A stretch of DNA of 64,000 nucleotides from Parietaria judaica. Lineage: Eukaryota > Streptophyta > Magnoliopsida > Rosales > Urticaceae. Below are positions 1 to 12,010 of this stretch, one piece after another (the stretch's first letter is position 1; every line of letters starts with the position of its first letter). The translations under genes were made by a program, and so were the position numbers. The stretch spans positions 5,432,001 to 5,496,000 of the forward strand of contig OX940863.1 in assembly GCA_954871525.1 (NCBI GenBank), read 5' to 3'. The notes beneath the pieces were generated by a model that saw nothing but the letters and a program-made list of their open reading frames with translations, was not told where the DNA came from and did not search any database.

Positions 1-473
1 CATTCTCCAAATAAGCCCTCATCGGAGGCCGATCCAACGCCGCAAACCGCGTCCTCATCGGAGGCCGGACGCGCCCTCATGCGCGGCGTTTGTGCCGGAC
101 TCACTACTTCACGCGCGCGCGCCTCTGTTGACGTAACCCTTTTGAGGGCGCGTGAGAGCGCGTAAGGAGGGCAGGAGACGCGTGGCTGCACGTGGCAGCG
201 CGTGGTGGCTCGTGTGGGGCATGTGGGGCCGCCCGAGGTTTTCCGGGCCTACTTTAAGGGTCCGGGAGCGTTCCGAGGCCATTTCTTGCAAACTTTATGA
301 CTTTTTGAGTATCTTGATATTTTTGGAAACATCTGGACACATTATTTTGCGAAAACAGACTTCCGGTGAATATCTCAGGCTAAAATTAACTTTATTTAAT
401 AAAAGAAAAATTAATTATATAACTTTCCTTTTATTAATTTATTAAAAATCAATTACTTAAAATACCCGTAACA
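1..473 (-). mobile_element. LTR-like fragment inside the Mutator-like element
   Basis: On the minus strand it begins TGTTACGGGTA at 473. The sequence abutting the broken NLR at 28795 starts with the same bases and stays similar for about 90 bases. The inner part (about 1-290) is strikingly GC-rich, with two copies of CCTCATCGGAGGCCG near 18 and 52. No gag or pol is visible and I found no clear target-site duplication, so the LTR call rests on the TG..CA style end and the shared start. Confidence 0.45.
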
Positions 474-844
474 TTATGTTGAAAATTTCTCATAATAATA
501 AGATTTTTATCAACAAATGTAGCTTATACAAGCACATTAAGAAATCAATTGATGTTTTGACTAACTTTTGTGTTATTCCATGTATTTGGAATTCAAGTAA
601 TTATCATTAATCAAGTAAAGCAAAAAAATATAAATATAAATTAAATAAATTAAAAATTAATTTTAAAAAAAAAGTTTGGGTATTTTTGCCGCTAACGGCC
701 ACATGGTGGATGTTAACGGAAAAATTAACGTTTTCATGCCAAAGTCACGGTCAACACAGGTTAGGTATTTTTGCCGCCAGTTTTAAAGGTTAGATACACA
801 GGAGACGCGTTGACCAAAGGTTGGGTATTTTATCGTAATTTTCC
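1..844. mobile_element. Right part of a Mutator-like element with long terminal inverted repeats (cut by window edge)
   Basis: Positions 474-844 match the right arm of the complete copy at 46264-48137. That right arm is the reverse complement of the left arm at 46264-46616. The end at 844 reads AATTTTCC, as in copy B. The LTR-like stretch at 1-473 sits inside it. Confidence 0.7.
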
Positions 845-1124
845 TAAAAAATAAAGTTGCTTTATTCGTAGTTACGTGGTAGAAAACGACACATTATTTT
901 TTATTTTTAAACATAAGTTCACTAATTGATGCTTTAAATTTATCTTATTATATAAGACCATAAATGTTCTGTTATCTCTACATGAATCTTTGTCTCTCTC
1001 TCTCTTCATTTTGCTTCCCTTAATTCTTCTATCTTAAAAAAAAATAAAAAATAAAATTCTTAAAAGTCCTGGGTGTATTGTGCAAGTAGATACGTAATTT
1101 GATTGTCATAAATACGCTGAGTTT
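845..1124. other. Non-coding spacer shared by three loci
   Basis: The same AT-rich spacer occurs at 42056-42290 and 48138-48365. It carries the site (around 1075) at which the copia element inserted in copy B. I see no gene here. Confidence 0.7.
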
Positions 1125-3385
1125 AAACCCACAAAATGCCCAAATAACACCAAATGTTTAAAAGAAATGCCCATAGTTTCATAAAACTGTTTTGTACCCA
1201 TTAATTAATCAGTTTTGACTAAATTACCCCTATTATCAACTATTAATTTTAATTTTCGTTTTTATTATTTATTGATTTTTTTCGAATTTGTTTCCTATAA
1301 TTACGGTAATTATAATTTTCTTAATTATTTTTTTTAGAAATTAAAATTTGAAATCAGTTCTATCCATTTTTATCCTCCTCATTCTTATCCTCCCGATCCC
1401 TCCCCTCTCTCTTCTCCTTCTTCAAACCCTAAAACTTGCCCACCACATTTCGCCGCCAGCCACTACCACGGCCAACGTGGGCCTCTCCCTTGCGCGCCTT
1501 GGCTTCTACGTCGTTCGCCATCAATGCCGATGTCGGCCTCCGCAGCCTCGAGAGTCTCGCCTCGCGCCGTTACAGAGCTTTCGTCGCCCGTTGTCCCGTT
1601 GCTCGCAGTTGCCTTATTTGTTGGTCGCTCGCCTCCGTCGCTCGCAGTCGCTTTCTCCATTGCCTCCGGTAAATTCAAATTCCTTTGTTAAGTGGTTTAA
1701 TTCCTATGCAGATGGGTTTAATTAGTCTTTAACCCTTGTGGAAGTATATGATTAAGCGATTCCTTTGAATCTGTTTCTTATTTTTGAATATGTTTGATAT
1801 CGATCATGTTTAGGGCAAAATTTGATTGATATATTTTGAACCCGTATTTATAATTACCAATCTTAAGGTATTTTGTTTCTAATTTTGAATCATGTTGAGG
1901 GCAAATCTCTGATTCGAATTTTCCTTAAATTTGACATTGATCTTACATTATCCGTATTTATAATTACCGAAATTTAAGTTACACCAATGGTAAGTTTAAT
2001 TCTGATTATAATTTCGAAATTATAATTACCAAAATCGTGGTAATTTATATTACGAGATTTAGCTGCTAAAAAATATTGGCCCTAACGTTTTTTCAACCTA
2101 ATATGGAGACATATGTCGTTTATAATTGTTCCTTTTTCATATCATTGCACATATAACTTCAGTTTATAATGTTAGAGGGAAAAAGACTTTTTCAAATCCA
2201 TATGTGTTTTCATTATTGCAGTGTGTGTTTGGTAATTTATATTACCGAAATTTTGGTAATTTAACTTACGAAATTTAGGTAATGAATGTTGTGCTTATGC
2301 TTTCAGTTAATTTGTAACAGTTACTTTGTGCTTATAGTTCATGAAATCTTGAGTTTGAATTCTCAATGTTCATTCGTAATTATTATTGTGTATGACTTTA
2401 GGTAATGAAATCAACAAATCCTTCAATGGCGTCAACAAGTTCCAATGTGCGCTCATCACGTCGCTTTGGTCATTTACAGTTTTACATAGTTTACAACTTA
2501 TGTAATTTCATTTAGTTTGTAAATGATTTTTGTAAATTGTTTTACACGGCTTTGGAGTTGTAAATGGTATGTAAATGGTTTGAGATGATTTTTGTAAATA
2601 TTTTTACTATTTTAATCGTCAGTTTTTCGTAATTTTATTTACAGTTTCGTCAATTTTTGTAAATGATATTTGTAAATTATTTAAGTCTTTAATTTCTGTA
2701 CATGGGACGATGATTAGTAAATATAGTTACGTAAAAATACAGAATCGTAAATATAGAATCATAATTATAGTTACATAAAAATAATTTATCGTAAATATAG
2801 TTACGAATACAGAATCGTAAATATAGTTAAGTAAATATAATTACGAATACAGGCATAGTCATTTAGTATTATAAATTTGTAACTTAAATTACATTTACAG
2901 ATATATTGATTTGCTAGTATAATTTTGTAAGTTAAATTACAATTACAATTCGTAACTTAACTTCAAATAATACTATTTAGAATTGGTAACTTAAATTACG
3001 AATTAATACTATTTATACTTATTATATTCGAATAAATTTTCAATTAGATTCAGTTACTAATTGTTAAAAATGCTGAATAGTAGGGATTTTTATTTGAATA
3101 TTAATTATAGATGGATAAATAGATTCAGTTATTTTTTTGCTACTTTTTAGGATAGAAACAGTTTTTTTTTTCAAATCTAACGAGTGTTTACTCAATATTT
3201 TATTTTATTTTAATTAATTAAATATACAACACGCCTTTATTTTACACGTCATTAAAAAATCATGCCAAAAATCACAAGGGTATATTGGTCTACATTTTAT
3301 TTTGTTGGTGGTTTTTTTACCAAAAATAGAAATGAGCATTTTTTTTGAAACGTTGTGTTACAAATGGGCATTTCCTTCATTTACC
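1125..3385. mobile_element. Mutator-like element without clear inverted ends, carrying a GC-rich captured segment (M1, copy A)
   Basis: The left end (ACCCACAAAATGCCCAAA) and right end (ATTTCCTTCATTTACC) match the ends of three similar elements in the window (M2, M3 and M4). The related locus at 42231-42330 lacks it, so it is an insertion. The centre (about 1430-1673) is GC-rich and exon-like. The flanks are AT-rich and full of TTACG/GTAAT motifs (about 2600-3010). M3 and M4 show 9-base target duplications typical of Mutator elements, but I could not find one for this copy. No transposase is present. Confidence 0.6.
1430..1673. pseudogene. GC-rich exon-like segment inside M1, origin not recognised
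   Basis: After an AAACCCTAAAA stretch typical of plant 5' leaders, the base composition changes abruptly to GC-rich. It changes back after CCTCCG followed by GTAAATTC, a plausible splice donor. Short frames exist on both strands and none gives a protein I recognise. It looks like a first exon plus the start of an intron taken from a host gene. It is conserved in copy B at 53671-53914. Confidence 0.4.
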
Positions 3386-4994
3386 ATTTTTTATTTAATA
3401 AAGACTAAAATTCTGCCTTAATAAACGAGATTAATAAGTTGAGTTAACATTTTAGTTATCTTTTTCTTTAGAAATTAAATTGATAATATATATAAAAATT
3501 ATTATTTAAACTGATAAAATATTATTTCAAGGGTGAAATTGCTATTATATTATTAAATGATAAATTAACCATAAATTATGATATTTGAGAGCTTTCATAA
3601 AACTTGAAGATAATCTTTCAAAAAAAAAAAAAAAAAACTTGAAGGTAAAGAGTTTTGGTGAAAGTCATGAATGCTTATTGTATCCATATGTGGCACGACA
3701 CGACACGACTTTCTCTAATAAAAGAGATTCACCTTATCTTTCTAAATTTATAAAATTCAGAACAATTTGGTTCTGATGTGCATTATTGAATTGTGTCTAA
3801 TGTCATATATAGTTTAAAACGGATTTTGGTTCTGGTAGACATGATTTAAATATTATAATTAAGAGAGTTATATTTACTTTAATAAAAATTAAGGGATCGA
3901 GTTACAGTTTTATGAAAATTTACACTTGCGAAAAGAAAAAAAAATCAACATAATGTATAAAGTTTTTTGGTTTGTTAAATCCGAAATTATGGTTATGAAT
4001 TTCTTATTATATTATTTATATTATAAGGTTGGAGATATATTTAATTCTAAAAATAAATAAAATATATTTTTGAAAATTAAGAAAATATATAATTGATTCT
4101 CTTTTTGAGTATATGTTACTATGTAATTTAAACCTCTAAACTAAATATATGAAAAAATGTGGTATCCAGTTCAAGATACCACATTTCAATGTTTATTTGG
4201 AACCAACAATTTCTAATTTCGATTTTAAACCAGAACCGAGTATCCAGTTCCAGTTTCACGACCATCGGATTAAATAAAAAATCAACGTCGAAATTTCTGG
4301 TTTTGATTTTTTTTTATTTTACCCGAAAATCCGAATTCGGAGTACTGTATTTACTGGTTTAATGTAATTACTCCAAAACGTAAAGAAAATTTACTAGAAC
4401 AAGGGCTAATTTGTTGTAATGAGCAATAATTTAAGGGGAACATATTCCTTGATAGTGATTTAATTCCCTAATAAAGCGTAAAGGATTTAATAATTCATGT
4501 ATTCTTTTTATTTTTTTTGTCCATTATTGTGGAGCTATGTCCCTACTTTTTGAATAATATTATTTGTCGAGCACCACGACAGTGTCAGTACTCAATAATG
4601 CCAACTTTATTGAAGTCTACAGGTCAGGTCGTAAACTTTGCGATGATCCAATCAAGAGATGGAATCCAAAGGCCTTTCATGAAAGTGGGGATTGACCAAC
4701 ACGTGTTTCTCGACTTGCTTTTCAGGAAATTTCTTCATCTTTATATGATTTTATCATAAAGTTATTAGCTTTACCAACATAGAGAATCAAGAGTTATCAT
4801 GACACATTTAACATAATTATTTTTCTTTTTTCTAAGTGCCGAAAGTCACGAGTGATTTTTATCTATAAATTTAGAATCTTAGTTGTATCGCAGCTAGTGC
4901 ACGATTATAATTTTTAAAATCACAACAGAGAACTATTAAAATATTTTATATAAGATAGTTCACACTTCACATGGCAATTATGGCATGATCTTGA
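3386..4994. other. AT-rich spacer, no gene seen
   Basis: Shared with copy B (55637-57240). The part around 3400-3700 is also seen at 42300-43260. From about 4330 onward it is repeated again at 9710-10390. A poly-A run lies near 3620. Short frames here, such as 4517-4759, are repeated with the DNA and show no protein features. Confidence 0.6.
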
Positions 4995-5569
4995 TGTTAG
5001 TGCATTACTAAATACATTTTTATGCTCTTGATGTTCGAAATTTCTTCTAGATCGATAATGTCACGGCTTGAAAACGTCTTCGAGTCTGCTTGCAAGAAAT
5101 GACTCTTCAAAAAATGACAGTTATTGGTCTGGAGAGCAAAACGGTCAGAAACTGCCCCAACGGCTAGTAACTGTCGACCGGCACGTGTCGAGGCGAGAAT
5201 TGCCACTAGAACCGAGCCTACGTTCTGCTCACCCAATGCCACAGACTCAAGTGCGCCTACAAGACGCCACTAGCGCCTCTACGCCCACACACCTGACCCC
5301 GAGCCGACCGGCGAGGGCGGCGTTGCGAAGGCACGAGGTGGCATAGTCTCGCCACCTCGCCTGGACATAGCTTCCATGTAACATACTTCCCATTATGCCA
5401 CATGTTAATCTCACACCATGAATGCTTTCTTTATAAATGCCACAAAATCTTTATATTTAACCAATGTGAGACTTTCTATTTTCCCACATTCATTCTCTCC
5501 ACAACATATTATACTTAACATTTATTAGAGCATTAATTGTGTATTTATTGTAAGCAATAAATTCCAACA
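4995..5569. mobile_element. Solo LTR (575 bp) with intact target-site duplication
   Basis: Starts TGTTAG, ends CCAACA, and is flanked on both sides by CTTGA (4990-4994 and 5570-5574). No internal retrotransposon sequence is attached, so this is a solo LTR. A TATA-like TTTATAAATG lies near 5429, after a GC-rich stretch (about 5260-5370). Two further copies sit at 10394-10966 and 57243-57815. In both of those the left boundary is altered to AATAATAG while the right CTTGA is kept. Confidence 0.85.
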
Positions 5570-5786
5570 CTTGATAATTGTAAATAAACTTTATGAATGT
5601 CATAGTTACGTATATATATAAACTTACTTCACATTTAATAACACATTACCGGTGAAGGCTCCTCTAGTATAGAGCTTCGTCATAAATTCATGCTCAACAT
5701 AAACTAATTTGAAAGGGGTAGAAATCTTAACTTTTTTTTTTTGGTTGAGGCGTGATTTCATTTTTAGTATTATTAGAGGCTCACTG
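5570..5786. other. Spacer between solo LTR and inserted element
   Basis: AT-rich sequence repeated at 10967-11183 and 57816-58038. No gene seen. Confidence 0.6.
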
Positions 5787-6680
5787 AATGAATTTTAAAC
5801 CAAGGATCAAAATGCCGTTTTGACCGATAAATCGTTTGCCGTTATCGATGGATTAATCGTTTGCCGATGGATTTATCGACGGAAAACCTATAAAAATTAT
5901 CGTTTGCCGTTATCGAAACTTATCGAATTTATCGATGGATTAATCGTTTATCGATGGAAAACCTATAAAAAAAATTCACACATATTTTACACTAAAAACA
6001 TAGCATAAAATACTAATGTCACAAAATATAAACATAAAAGTCTCATACAAAATATAATATATATAAGCCACAAACCAAGTCTCATACTAATGTAACTAGC
6101 TCAAATCAACAATTTCCGAAACATATGTACTTTTGCCACAATGATATCACAATTCAGAAAAACTTCAAATTAAAAAAAAAATTATGCAAACCGATTAGTT
6201 TTAAAATTATATACAATTTTATAAAACGAAATTACACCAAAATATTCGAGTAACTAGCTCAAATCAACAATTTCCAAAACATATGTACTTTTGCCACAAT
6301 GATATCACAATTCAGAAAAACTTCAAATTAAAAAAAAAATTATGCAAACCGATTAGTTTTAAAATTATATACAATTTTATAAAACGAAATTACACCAAAA
6401 TATTCAAGTAACTAACTCAAATCAACAATTTCCGAAACATATGTACTTTTGCCAAAATGATATCAAAATTTTCGAACTTACCCAAATTTGGACGAAAAGT
6501 CCTCCGATTATCGTTATTTTGCTCTTGAAAAGTTGCAGCGATAAGTACCAAAGTTTTCGGTTCGAAAAATTTCGAAAAGTATAAAACGGCAGCGATTACT
6601 AGAGATAAGTTACCGAGAACACCATTTCTTCGATTAATCGAACGATAATCGCTCGATTTTCGCGATTTTCGGAACCTTGA
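5787..6680. mobile_element. ~890-bp insertion with an internal 158-bp tandem repeat, hAT/MITE-like
   Basis: At the two matching loci (11184 and 58039) the sequence runs straight from CACTGAATGA to ATAAAACCATCC, whereas here about 890 bases intervene. The ends resemble each other in opposite orientation (CCAAGGATCAAAATGCC against TCAAGGTTCCGAAAAT). The arms contain repeated ATCGATGGATTAATCG-like sequence that recalls the element at 12685-13234. A duplicated TGAAT at the edges is the only target-site candidate, so class assignment is weak. Confidence 0.5.
6092..6470. repeat. 158-bp tandem repeat, about 2.4 units
   Basis: Units beginning GTAACTAGCTCAAATC (third: GTAACTAACTC) start at 6092, 6250 and 6408, giving a period of 158 bases. 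The first two are nearly identical and the third is cut off near 6470. Confidence 0.85.
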
Positions 6681-6814
6681 ATAAAACCATCCACGATCAG
6701 ATAATTGTATCATGACCCGTATCCAAAATATTTTAAATAGATCATCGCTAATGATGGGAGCATATCTTAATAGCAAGAGTAGCGCATAAAATTTACAAAA
6801 TAACCATTAATTTA

Positions 6815-6849
<35 letters not shown>

Positions 6850-7013
6850 TAAATGCTCAACGCTAACATAATAGAATACATGGAGTTTGAAGGGCTAGTT
6901 CCTGAAAACAGGGATTTGGGCCGGGAGGCCTTCTGTCTTACTTAGGGCGTCAAGAATAGGGTTCGGTCAGCTCATGTGAGCCCGCTGACTGATCATAGAT
7001 TAATTTATTAATA

Positions 7014-7617
7014 GGGTAAATGAGGCAAATGTCAATTTATGACTCAAGGTTTAGAAAAAATGCCCATTTTTATATATGGTAATCAAAACCACCAACTAAT
7101 TGAAATATGAACCAATATGCCCTTCTATTTTTTAACGTGTGAAATTATGGTGTGAAATTAATTAAAAAATTAGTTTAAATATAAATAATTATTCGAATTT
7201 TTTTTTTTAAAAAAATCCTTAAATGTAGCAATATTAATAACTGATTACTCTTTATTTTCAATATTTTCCTTATTTAATTTTCGAATATTTTCTTAAAATA
7301 TTAATTCGAAAATTATGTTTAAATTTAAAAAAATAATTCAAAAATTACGTGTAAATGTAAATAATTACTCTTTAATTTTCCTTAAAAATAACTAAATACA
7401 TAACTGATCTAAAATCTCTTTAATTGAGTTAGAATTAATATTTTCTCTATTTATAAAGATTATAACGTTTTTTATATGTTAATCAAATTTTCAAAAATCA
7501 ATTAAAAATCAATCCTATTATTTCAGCCTATCTTTTGTACGTAACTATATTTACGAATCTATAATTATATTTACGTAACTATATATATTTACGATTCTGT
7601 ATTTTTAGGTAACTATA
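7014..7617. mobile_element. Truncated end of an M4-type Mutator-like element
   Basis: Begins GGGTAAATGAGG and matches the first ~600 bases of the complete element at 11512-14007. It stops abruptly at 7617, where LINE-like sequence starts (AGACCGGAAAATTCGC). Confidence 0.7.
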
Positions 7618-9652
7618 TGGAGACCGGAAAATTCGCTAAGTGAACTTGAATTTAAACTAGGTTGGCACCCAAGAAACAAGTAAGAACCGGAACTCGGAAT
7701 AATATAAATGAAAATATCGAAGTTTACATAAGAAATCAAAAGAGAAGAAAATTATCTAAACTTATAGTTCTCTCTCCAACCAATGTCATAGTTTACGAAA
7801 TACGAAGTAAAATCCGGTTGCGAAGGCAAACAATGATGACCTAAATTTTGAGCACCAAAACTAGCTAATGCATCAACTATTCTATTTCTTTCCCGAAAGA
7901 TATGAAATACTCTGAAATTAATGACTTTCACAAAGCGGATGCATTTGGACCAACGAACCCGGAACTTTCAAAGAACCAAACTTGATTTCTTTTGAAATGG
8001 TTGAACTACGCATGTAGAATCACACTTGAGTCATAGGTTATGCCAATGAAATTCCATATAGCCTTTTCAACCTCAAACTATTGTTTTCATCACATCAACT
8101 TCATATTCGAAAGGGGAGTCAATGTGAAAAGAGAACGAACCATGATGAAATCCACGATAGGTCCTAAAAATGCCTCCAGCTCCCGCCACTTCCGGAGTAC
8201 CCATCAAAGAACCTTTCATGTTAAATTTTAACCATGTTGTAAGATGAAACCCATACAACGTGAATGATTTTTGGAGCTTCTCTGGGCTGAATGTCAATAC
8301 CAAAAATCATTAAAATTTTGATATCCTACAAAGTGCTTCCAGTCCCCAACTTGAAGAATCTCATCATCAAATAAAGATGCATTTTTAATATGTCAAATTA
8401 GCCAAATTGTGGAGATAATACCAATATTCCAAACCGCCAAAAGCCGTGGGTTCAGATTAACAGAAGCGACGTTAGAGAGGAACAAGGCTAGCGACCTTCC
8501 TCTATTAAGGGGTTAAAGAAAATGCCATAAAATAGCAGCCCAAACTAAGGGTGGCAATTCGGGTTTCGTGTCGTGTTCGTACCGGGTCTTAATCGTTTTT
8601 TACTTATTTTATGTAGACCCAGACCCGCCCCATTTAAATACCGTGTTAATCGTGTCAACCCGTTTAACCCATTTAACATATTTATGTATTTTAATATGTT
8701 AAATTAATTCAATTTATACTCATTTAACTTAATTTATTTAATTATATTATCTAAGATTTTACAATTTACTAATACATTTTTATGTTTATAAACCGTACGA
8801 TGTAATAAATTAGTAAAAAACACAAATGTTATATATATATTAAGTACTTAAATACTTAATAAAATATATAAAATGTAACTTTTTGCACCTTAATCGCGTC
8901 TAATTGGGTCCCACCGTGTTATCGTGTTCGTGCCGTGTTTACTCGTTATCCAATCGTGTTAACCGTGTTCGACACAGTTGGACCCAGATCCATTTATGGT
9001 AGACCGAGACCCGTTTAAACCGTGTCGTAACCGTTTCGTGTTTCGTGTCCGGCCCCAAATTGCCACCCCTAGCCCAAACCGAACCCGCAAAATCGCAATG
9101 AACAAAGATATAATCAGAGTCCTCCACCATTATGGCATAAACGACACAGAAAAACTAAAGAAAGTTTTTTTTTTTTGCAAACTTAGCTCTGTTGGAAGGA
9201 AACCTAAGAAAACTATCCAACAAGTAATTAACCTCGAAGGTGGGAGAAATTCTTTCCATAAAAACTTTTGCTACTGAAGAAACAAATTATGGTTAGAACA
9301 TAATTTATTGTAGATGGTTCACCAAAAACTTTAGGTTGCTAAACACAAATCATCCAAATCCTCGTTAAATATGTAAAAAGTAAAATAGTACTTCATATAT
9401 TGAGAAAAATTGAAGTTCTTTCTTAAATAAATATTGTAATGATTTATATAAAAAAGAGGATTAATGCAGATGCAAAGACTATCAATAATAATTCGAATTC
9501 TCAGCACTCTATTGCATTCTCAATAAAAAAATACTCTAAAATCAATGAGCTCGACGAATGAAATGCATCAAAACTATTGAGTTATTTTATGAATAAAAAT
9601 TGAATACAAAAATAAATTAAAAATTTTCTTTTTAAGTCCATGATCGTGGGTG
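7618..9652 (-). mobile_element. LINE-type 3' fragment (zf-RVT and RNase H remnants), copy 1
   Basis: Minus-strand remnants include a zinc-binding RVT piece (HCDFAGSVW, near 9070-9100, next to the hAT insertion) and an RNase H-like piece (WLKFNMKGSLMG followed by GAGGIFRTYRGFHH) at 8073-8303. In L1-type plant LINEs these domains sit at the 3' end of ORF2. The related copies at 39903-41890 and 44582-46085 end in a T-run, that is, a poly-A tail on the minus strand. No frame is intact. A hAT-like element (8546-9071) interrupts this copy. Confidence 0.6.
8546..9071. mobile_element. hAT-like non-autonomous element (526 bp) with 8-bp target duplication
   Basis: Terminal inverted repeats are TAAGGGTGGCAATTCGGG at the left and, reverse-complemented, TAGGGGTGGCAATTTGGG at the right. 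GCCCAAAC flanks both sides (8538-8545 and 9072-9079). The two homologous LINE copies have a single GCCCAAAC at this point (near 41321 and 45514), which gives a clean empty site. No transposase is encoded. Confidence 0.9.
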
Positions 9653-9696
9653 TCAATGCTCGAAAATGGATCAACACTAATGCGGCCCGATACGTG

Positions 9697-12010
9697 GTTT
9701 TAATTTTTTATTTTTTTTTACCCGAAAATCTGAATTTCGGAGTACTGTATTTAATGGTTTAATGTAATCATTCCAAAGCGTAAAGAAAATTCACTAGAAC
9801 AAGGGCTAATTTGTTGTAATGAGCAATAATTTAAGGGGAACATATTCCTTGATAGTGATTTAATTCCCTAATAAAGCGTAAAGGATTTAATAATTCACGT
9901 ATTCTTTTTATTTTTTTGTCCATTATTGTGGAGCTATGTCCCTACTTTGTGAGTAATATTGTTTGTCGAGCACCACGACCATGTCAGTACTCAATAATGC
10001 CAACTTTATTGAAGTCTACAGGTCAGGTCGTAAACTTTGCGATGATCCAATCAAGAGATGGAATCCAAAGGCCTTTCATGAAAGTGGGGATTGACCAACA
10101 CGTGTTTCTCGACTTGCTTTTCAGGAAATTTCTTCAATCTTTATATGATTTTATCATAAAGTTATTAGCTTTACCAACATAGAGAATCAAGAGTTATCAT
10201 GACACATTTAACATAATTATTTTTCTTTTTTCTAAGTGCCGAAAGTTACGAGTGATTTTTATCTATAAATTTAGAATCTTAGTTGTATCGCAGCTAGTGC
10301 ACGATTATAATTTTTAAAATCACAACAGAGAACTATTAAAATATTTTATATAAGATAGTTCACACTTCACATGGCAATTATGGCCTGATCTAATAATAGT
10401 GCATTACTAAATACATTTTTATGCTCTTGATGTTCGAAATTTCTTCTAGATCGATAATGTCACGGCTTGAAAACGTCTTCGAGTCTGCTTGCAAGAAACG
10501 ACTCTTCAAAAAATGACAGTTGTTGGTCTGGAGAGCAAAACGGTCAGAAACTGCCCCAACGGCTAGTAACTGTCGGCCGGCACGTGTCGAGGCGAGAATT
10601 GCCGCTAGAACCGAGCATACGTTGCTCACCCAATTCCACCGACTCAAGTGCGCCTACAAGACGCCACTAGTGCCTCTACGCCCACACAACTGACCCCGAG
10701 CCGACCGGCGAGGGCGGCGTTGCGAAGGCACGAGGTGGCATAGTCTCGCCACCTCGCCTGGACATAGCTTCCATGTGACATACTTCCCATTATGCCACAT
10801 GTTAATTTCACACCATGAATGCTTTCTTTATAAATGCCACAAAATCTTTATATTTAACTAATGTGAGACTTTCTATTTTCCCACATTCATTCTCTCCACA
10901 ACATATTATACTTAACATTTATTAGAGCATTAATTGTGTATTTATTGTAAGCAATAAATTCCAACACTTGATAATTGTAAATAAACTTTATGTGTCATAG
11001 TTACGTATATATATAAACTTACTTCACATTTAATAACACATTACCGGTGAAGGCTCCTCTAGTATAGAGCTTCGTCATAAATTCATGCTCAACATAAACT
11101 AATTTGAAAGGGGTAGAAATCTTAACTTTTTTTTTTTGGTTGAGGCGTGATTATTTTTAGTATTATTAGAGGCTCACTGAATGAATAAAACCATCCACGA
11201 TCAGATAATTGTATCATGACCCGTATCCAAAATATTTTAAATAGATCATCGCTAATGATGGGAGCATATCTTAATAGCAAGAGTAGCACATAAAATTTAC
11301 AAAATAACCATTAATTTATCTCATATATATATATATATATATATAAATATAAATGCTCAACGCTAAAATAATAGAATACATGGAGTTTGAAGGGCTAGTG
11401 CCTGAAAATAGGGATTTGGGCGGGGGGCTTCTATCTTACTTAGGGCGTCAAGAATAGGGTTCGGTCAGCTCATGTGAGCCCGCTGACTGATCATAGATTA
11501 ATTTATTAATAGGGTAAATGAGCCAAATGTCAATTTATGACTCAAGGTTTAGAAAAAATGCCCATTTTTATTTATGGTAATCAAAACCACCAACTAATTG
11601 AAATATGGACCAATATGCCCTTCTAATTTTTAACGTGTGAAATTAATTCGAAAATTAGTTTAAATATAAATAATTATTCGAATTTTTTAATAAAATAAAA
11701 AATTCCTTAAATGTAGCAATATTAATAACTAATTACGCTTTATTTTCAATATTTTCTTTATTTAATTTTCGAATATTTTCTTTAAAATAATTAATTTGAA
11801 AATTATGTTTAAATGTAAAAAATTAATTCAAAAATTACGTTTAAATGTAAATAATTACTCTTTAATTTTCCTTAAAAATAGCTAAATACATAACTGATCT
11901 AAAATCTCTTTAATTGAGAATTAATATTTTCCCTATTTATAAAAATTATAACGTTTTTTTATATGTTAATCAAATTTTCAAAAATCAATTAAAAATCAAT
12001 TCTATTATTT
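9697..12010. repeat. Second copy of 4300-7617 within copy A
   Basis: It repeats the spacer, solo LTR and start of the M4-type element, without the 5787-6680 insertion. Small shared changes, such as AATAATAG at the left LTR edge, show it is closer to copy B (56560-58900) than to the first copy in A. It is therefore the direct counterpart of the copy B sequence. Confidence 0.85.
10394..10966. mobile_element. Solo LTR, second copy
   Basis: Same LTR as 4995-5569. It keeps the right CCAACA end followed by CTTGA. The left target duplication and TGTT end are altered to CTAATAATAG. Confidence 0.75.

Noticed and set aside
152..445. Plus-strand frame in the GC-rich block at the window start
   Set aside because: No domain, and it runs into AT-rich repeat sequence. 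The same block is inside a transposon in copy B.
6092..6470. CRISPR-like or satellite array
   Set aside because: Only 2.4 direct units without spacers, in a plant transposon-like insertion.
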